64,000 bases of DNA from Pseudomonas sp. MF4836 (GTDB lineage Bacteria; Pseudomonadota; Gammaproteobacteria; Pseudomonadales; Pseudomonadaceae), in the NCBI RefSeq assembly GCF_002018875.1, contig NZ_MVOL01000007.1, positions 1 through 64,000 on the forward strand, read 5' to 3'. This document shows, piece after piece, positions 59,847-64,000 of the stretch. Under the pieces are notes generated by a model. The model did no database searches. It saw only the letters and a program-made list of their open reading frames with translations, and was not told the origin of the DNA. The position numbers and the translations under genes are program-made. Within the stretch, counting starts at the first letter, position 1. Each line of letters opens with the position of its first letter.

Positions 59847-61941
59847 CTTCGGTCAACGGTCGGCGCGTGGCCTGCACGCGCTGCGCAGTGTCGATCACAA
59901 ATTGGGGGATCTGCGCCGCCGGCAAGGCCTTGCTGAAGTACCAGCCCTGGATGATCAGCTCCGAGCTGGACTGTAGAAAGTCCAGTTGCTCGCGGGTTTC
60001 GACGCCTTCGACCACCACTCCCAGGTCCAGGGTCTCGCAGAACCGCAACAGGCCATTGAGCACCTGGGCGCCCTTGGCTTCGTGCTGGGCGAGGACAAAA
60101 CTGCGGTCGATCTTGATGCTGTCCACGGCAAACTGATGCAGGTAACTCAAGGCGGAAAAGCCGGTGCCAAAATCGTCGATATAAAACCGAGCACCCATGG
60201 CATGCAGCTTGCCGATCAGGCGCTGGGTGATCAGCACATCGCCCACCAGCGCATCTTCGGTGACCTCCACCGAGACCCGGCCCTGGGCCCGGGCGAGGAT
60301 TTCCAGGAGGCGTTCGCTGTGCTCGGCGGAGGCCAGGGTCGCGCCGGAAATATTGATCGTGATCGGCAGTTCGAAACCGCTTTTCTGCCAACTCAGGTGC
60401 TGGCGCACCGCCTGAGAGGCGACCCAGAAGTCCACATCCGCCATCAGCTTGGCCTGGCCCAGCCACTGCAACAGTTCCCAGGGCGACTGCTCGCTGCCGC
60501 CGCGATCCCGCGCCCGCAGCAACGCCTCGCAGCCGGTGCAGAGCCCCGTGCGCTGGGACACCTGGGGCTGGTACTCGAGGTGGAACTCGTACTCGCTGAG
60601 CTGCTGCACCCGGGAGAACGCATGGGCGCGCAGGGCCGCGGCCTTATAGGAGGCCACCACCGGATCGAGTTCGAACAGACGGCCCTTTTCTTCCAGGCCG
60701 TGAAAGGTGGTGTCGAAGGTCCTCAGGTAGACCTTGGCGTTCTCCGCGCTCTGGCGCTGAATCGCGCGTACATAGGGCACATAAATCACGGTGCCCAGGC
60801 CCAGCAGCACCACCTGCAGCAACACCGCGCCCCAGTCGCCCTGAGTGCTCAGATAGGCATTGAGCAGCACCGGTGCAGTGAACGGCACCGTGGCCACCGA
60901 CGGCGCCACCCAGCCCAGTTGCACCGCGCCCAGCGCCAGGGTGGCGTTGACCATCGGCACCAGCACAAAAGGCACCAGCAGGCGTGGATTGAGGATGATC
61001 GGCAAGCCGAACAGCAACAGTTCGTTGACGTTGAACAGCGACAGCGGCAGGCTCGCCACCGCCAGCAGGCGCATCGACTGATTGCGCGAAAACAGCAGGA
61101 TGGCCAGCACCAGGGCCAGCGATCCGCCCGAGCCCCCGATAAAGGCGAAGCAACCCAGCAGGCCGCTGTTGAGGGCGAAGCGCACCGGTTGCCCGGCGGC
61201 CAGGTCGCTGGCATTCATCGCCACGGCCTGGTCCATCACGTCGAACAGTGGCTGCATGGCGTACGAGCCATGAATCCCGAAAAACCACAGGATCGAATTG
61301 GCCGAGGTCAGCAAGGCCGCACTGCGGTAGGGGCTGTCCAGCGAGCCGAGACTCATGGGCTGCTGCATGTAGGCGAACTGCGGAATCTGCAGCAGCAATT
61401 GCAGCACGCACACCAGCAGCAGCACGGTCACCGCCCCCGGCAGCACCATATTGATGGTGCCCTTGAGGTTGTAGCCCACCAGGTCTTCGTGCACCAGGCG
61501 GGTCCAGCGCCGACGGTGCAGCCAGGCAATGATCGGCACCGTGACCAGGGGCGACGCGATGGCGATGAACAGGACGAAGGTCGCCGCCGCCAACGGGTAA
61601 TCACGCAACAGATAGCTGGCGATCACCACATGGGCCAGGCACAGCAGGGCCACGGGCAATTGCGGCAAGCGGTAGCGGATGGCCAACATGTAGCCGATGG
61701 ACGTTGCCACCAGCAGCGGTAGCACCGAGTTGATCTGGGTATGCAGGCCGGCGAACATCTCCGACACCTGCACCGGCAGGCCCAGGGCGCGGGCACATTG
61801 GGCCAGGATCAGAAAACTGGCCGAGACCAGCAGGCAAGGCAGCAACCACAACAACCCTTCACGAATCGCCCGCAACGACTCGGCGCCCGCCAGGGCCGCC
61901 AGGCGATGGGTGAAGAACAGCCTGAACAGGGTTTTCGGCAT
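59842..61941 (-). CDS. Membrane EIIC-like / EAL phosphodiesterase fusion
   Basis: A 699-residue protein. The first ~410 residues form about ten membrane segments related to the sugar channel (EIIC, lactose/cellobiose family) of phosphotransferase systems, including NSILWFFGIHGSYAMQPLFDVM and FNVNELLLFGLPIILNP. The C-terminal EAL domain looks catalytically complete: EALLRA (Glu472), a metal-binding Asn in INISG, EVTED, DDFGTGFSALSYL, the lysine in DSIKIDRSF, and VVVEGVET. It should degrade cyclic di-GMP at the membrane. No EIIA or EIIB domain is present, so the channel part may act as a sugar sensor rather than a transporter. GGAGG precedes the ATG at 61941. Confidence 0.88.
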   Translation of the reverse strand: MPKTLFRLFFTHRLAALAGAESLRAIREGLLWLLPCLLVSASFLILAQCARALGLPVQVSEMFAGLHTQINSVLPLLVATSIGYMLAIRYRLPQLPVALLCLAHVVIASYLLRDYPLAAATFVLFIAIASPLVTVPIIAWLHRRRWTRLVHEDLVGYNLKGTINMVLPGAVTVLLLVCVLQLLLQIPQFAYMQQPMSLGSLDSPYRSAALLTSANSILWFFGIHGSYAMQPLFDVMDQAVAMNASDLAAGQPVRFALNSGLLGCFAFIGGSGGSLALVLAILLFSRNQSMRLLAVASLPLSLFNVNELLLFGLPIILNPRLLVPFVLVPMVNATLALGAVQLGWVAPSVATVPFTAPVLLNAYLSTQGDWGAVLLQVVLLGLGTVIYVPYVRAIQRQSAENAKVYLRTFDTTFHGLEEKGRLFELDPVVASYKAAALRAHAFSRVQQLSEYEFHLEYQPQVSQRTGLCTGCEALLRARDRGGSEQSPWELLQWLGQAKLMADVDFWVASQAVRQHLSWQKSGFELPITINISGATLASAEHSERLLEILARAQGRVSVEVTEDALVGDVLITQRLIGKLHAMGARFYIDDFGTGFSALSYLHQFAVDSIKIDRSFVLAQHEAKGAQVLNGLLRFCETLDLGVVVEGVETREQLDFLQSSSELIIQGWYFSKALPAAQIPQFVIDTAQRVQATRRPLTEG

Positions 61942-62054
61942 CTGGTTACCCCTCCCTTGCAACACCCGGACAAGCGCTGGCCTGCTCGAAAGCTGCCGAG
62001 AGTGAAGCTAACACTGAAGAAACACCGACCCGCAAGGGCTATTTTCCTCGTGGC

Positions 62055-63413
62055 TCAGGGCTGCTTGACGTAGGTCCCGCGCAAGTCGCGGTACTCGTAG
62101 TTGCCCGACATCAGCAGCGCGCCCTTGAGCAACTGCAAGCGGTAGCCGCGCCGGGTTTGCGGGTCCCAGACTATAGCCAGGTTGCTGGCGGTCAGCGGCA
62201 CCCGTTGCTGCATCAGCAGCGGCGCCACGCCGGGGCGTTCAAGGCGCATGCTCACATCGACACTGCCCAGGGCATGGGGCTCGGTGCCGGGCACCAGGGT
62301 CAGGATCAACTCGGCGCTGCGCTGTTCGGCAGCGTCACGCATCAGGTAGCGTCCGCTGCGCTGCTCATCGGCCACCGGCCCGAGCTTGTCCTCGGCGACC
62401 TTGCCAGGGGTTTCCTGCAGCATCCCGTTAAAGCGCTTCGCGCCCTGGACCCAGACCGCCTCACGCTTGCCCTGCGGGTTGTTTTCGGTCTGCACATACC
62501 AGGTGCCGGTGATCTCGCCATGGCTGCCGGACTCCACCAGGGTCACGCTGCCGGTCTCATAGTCGCCCCCCACCAGAAGGATCGGCTGGCCGCTGCCGCC
62601 TCTGGGATAACGCACTTCGCCCACCAGCACTTCGCCCTGGCGCTGCCACCAGAGCTCGACCGGAATCTTGCCCTCGAGGGTGCCCCTGAACACTTGCGGC
62701 GCCTCGCTGACCGGGCTCTCGAGTCGTGAATGCTCCTGCCACTGACCGTCGACCAGGGCACGGTAGGTGACGTTGAAATAACCCCGGGGCATGAAGCCCT
62801 CCTCGGGCGCTGGGGTGTAGCCCTGCTCGATCCGCTCCTCGACCATCAGCGGCAGGTTGTTTTCCACCTTCCAGCTGGCGTCCTGATGCCAGCAGCAGCC
62901 GCTTTTGGACCAGGTGTGCAGGCGCTGGGCCTGGCGATCGGTGTCGAACATGCCCAACTGCCCATTACGGGTCAGGTCGGAAAACGCCGGGCTCAGTTGC
63001 AGGCGCCGGGTGCCGGGGTCGAACAGGTAGACATCGTAGGACGGCCCGCCATAACCGCCCTCGCTGCCATTGCGCAGGGCCAGGTCCTGTTCGCCATCAA
63101 AGTTGAAGTCATCGAAAAACAGCGCGCTCTGGTCGCCGTACATCGGCGCCTGCCCGGTGGACAGGCTGCCGTCCTGCTTGAGGGTGGCATAAGCGGCAGG
63201 CGAATCCAGGGTTTGCAGGAGTTCGCCACTGGTTTTGTCACGCAGGCTGACCGTGGCCGGCGCCGATTCGTAGCTGTCGGCCGGGGGCTGGGCAAAACGC
63301 AGTTCGACGCGGTATTTCTGCGCCGGGTCAGTCAACTGATACACCAGCGGCTCGGCGGCGGCCGCAGTGGCCAGCAGCAGGCCGGCAACCACCAGCACGG
63401 GGCGGATAGACAT
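62055..63413 (-). CDS. XAC2610-like periplasmic protein
   Basis: A 452-residue secreted protein with a signal peptide (VLVVAGLLLATAAAAEP). The segment FFDDFNFDGEQDLALRNG (about residues 98-110) resembles a calcium-loop of the XAC2610/FG-GAP type. The region GGYGGPSYDVYLFDPGTRRLQLSPAFSDL is characteristic of XAC2610-related proteins, some of which inhibit lysozymes. A cysteine pair (SGCCWHQDASWKV) follows. The C-terminal ~220 residues are beta-rich without a known family. The start at 63413 is favoured over ATG 63425 because AAGGA stands at better distance. Confidence 0.7.
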   Translation of the reverse strand: MSIRPVLVVAGLLLATAAAAEPLVYQLTDPAQKYRVELRFAQPPADSYESAPATVSLRDKTSGELLQTLDSPAAYATLKQDGSLSTGQAPMYGDQSALFFDDFNFDGEQDLALRNGSEGGYGGPSYDVYLFDPGTRRLQLSPAFSDLTRNGQLGMFDTDRQAQRLHTWSKSGCCWHQDASWKVENNLPLMVEERIEQGYTPAPEEGFMPRGYFNVTYRALVDGQWQEHSRLESPVSEAPQVFRGTLEGKIPVELWWQRQGEVLVGEVRYPRGGSGQPILLVGGDYETGSVTLVESGSHGEITGTWYVQTENNPQGKREAVWVQGAKRFNGMLQETPGKVAEDKLGPVADEQRSGRYLMRDAAEQRSAELILTLVPGTEPHALGSVDVSMRLERPGVAPLLMQQRVPLTASNLAIVWDPQTRRGYRLQLLKGALLMSGNYEYRDLRGTYVKQP

Positions 63414-63495
63414 GGGGAGCGGCATCCTTGCAAAACAATCGGGGGCGCGCAGTTTAACGGCAAGCACCGGTTACTGAAACGAACCCGATGCAAAA

Positions 63496-63514
63496 GCAAA
63501 CCAATATCATTTGC
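63496..63514 (+). promoter_or_regulatory. Candidate Fur box upstream of ECF sigma gene
   Basis: GCAAACCAATATCATTTGC matches the 19-base Fur consensus at 12 positions when read on the minus strand. It lies 68 bases before the sigma-factor start. Iron-starvation sigma genes of the FecI group are usually Fur-repressed, which supports the call. Confidence 0.5.
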
Positions 63515-63581
63515 ACCGGACTGACCCTTTTGCTTAAATCGCGATCAATTCCTATTTGCACCCAAGGCGCCCCCACGCCGG

Positions 63582-64000
63582 ATGGACATCGTGCTTTCAC
63601 CCCTGCCCCCCGATACCGCCCTGGTCCAGACCCTCTACAGCACCCACCATCGCTGGCTGTACGAGTTGCTGCGCCGTCGCCTGAGCAACGCCTGCGACGC
63701 CGCCGACCTGGCCCACGACATTTTCGTCCGGGTGCTCAAGCGCCCGCCGGTGCTGGCCTGCGTGGTGCACCAGCGTTCGTACCTGGCAACCATTGCCCGT
63801 GGCCTGTGCATCGATCACTGGCGCCGCCGGCAACTGGAACAGGCCTGGTTGCAGGCCCTTGCCGCGCGCCCCGAGCCACTGCAACCGTCGCCGGAGCAGC
63901 GGGCGATTATCATCGAGACCCTGTACGAAGTGGATGCCATGCTCGCGCGCCTGCCGCAGCGGGTCAGCGCCGCCTTTGTCCTCGCGCAACTGCACGGCAT
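63582..64000 (+). CDS. ECF sigma factor (FecI-like), 3' end outside window
   Basis: The first 139 codons of an extracytoplasmic-function sigma factor. Region 2 reads LYSTHHRWLYELLRRRLSNACDAADLAHDIFVRVLKR, then SYLATIARGLCIDHWRRRQLEQAWLQAL. Region 4 begins at LARLPQRVSAAFVLAQLHG, where the window ends. The spacing matches the FecI/PvdS iron-uptake group, which directs transcription of TonB-dependent siderophore receptors. A FecR-type anti-sigma gene and a receptor would be expected downstream. A possible Fur box precedes the gene. Confidence 0.88.
   Translation, partial: MDIVLSPLPPDTALVQTLYSTHHRWLYELLRRRLSNACDAADLAHDIFVRVLKRPPVLACVVHQRSYLATIARGLCIDHWRRRQLEQAWLQALAARPEPLQPSPEQRAIIIETLYEVDAMLARLPQRVSAAFVLAQLHG

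Overview
This window comes from a high-GC fluorescent Pseudomonas, most likely of the P. fluorescens lineage. The right-hand gene order (lysine decarboxylase, dnaQ, rnhA, methyltransferase, gloB, mltD, two solute-binding proteins, two permeases, ABC ATPase) matches the P. aeruginosa PA1818-PA1807 block as I recall it. The spacers carry the GTGGCGAGGGAGCTTGCTCCC type of short repeat familiar from P. fluorescens genomes.

Positions 1-35116 are a cyclic lipopeptide locus. Three collinear non-ribosomal peptide synthetase (NRPS) genes lie on the minus strand: a two-module starter synthetase (32223-25810), a seven-module synthetase (25518-2725), and the start of a third gene (from 2728) that leaves the window inside its first adenylation domain. 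Codes read by eye from the ten visible adenylation domains predict fatty acyl-Val-Glx-Leu-Leu-Gln-Thr-Val-Leu-Ser-Leu-(unseen end). Every elongation condensation domain looks like the dual condensation/epimerisation type. The 2-7-n gene layout and the X-Glx-Leu-Leu/Ile-Gln start resemble putisolvin, while Thr-Val-Leu-Ser-Leu resembles the viscosin ring. The peptide may be a new family member, but its last residues are not visible. Divergently, a LuxR-type regulator and an outer-membrane efflux lipoprotein form a translationally coupled pair. The first ~70 bases of the window do not continue the adenylation domain, so the third gene is either disrupted there or misassembled.

Positions 35118-46020 carry an ArsB-type pump, a flavin reductase, a LysR regulator, an acetyltransferase coupled to lysine decarboxylase, and the housekeeping genes dnaQ, rnhA, gloB and mltD. 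Positions 46352-53736 are a five-gene peptide ABC importer of the Yej/Npp type with overlapping or nearly abutting genes.

Positions 53737-64000 carry repeats, a nitroreductase-like protein, a GAF-GGDEF cyclase, a small membrane protein with NnrS behind what looks like a sigma-54/NorR nitric-oxide-responsive promoter with three enhancer sites, a large uncharacterised membrane-anchored protein, an EIIC-EAL fusion, an XAC2610-like periplasmic protein, and the start of an ECF sigma factor gene with a possible Fur box.
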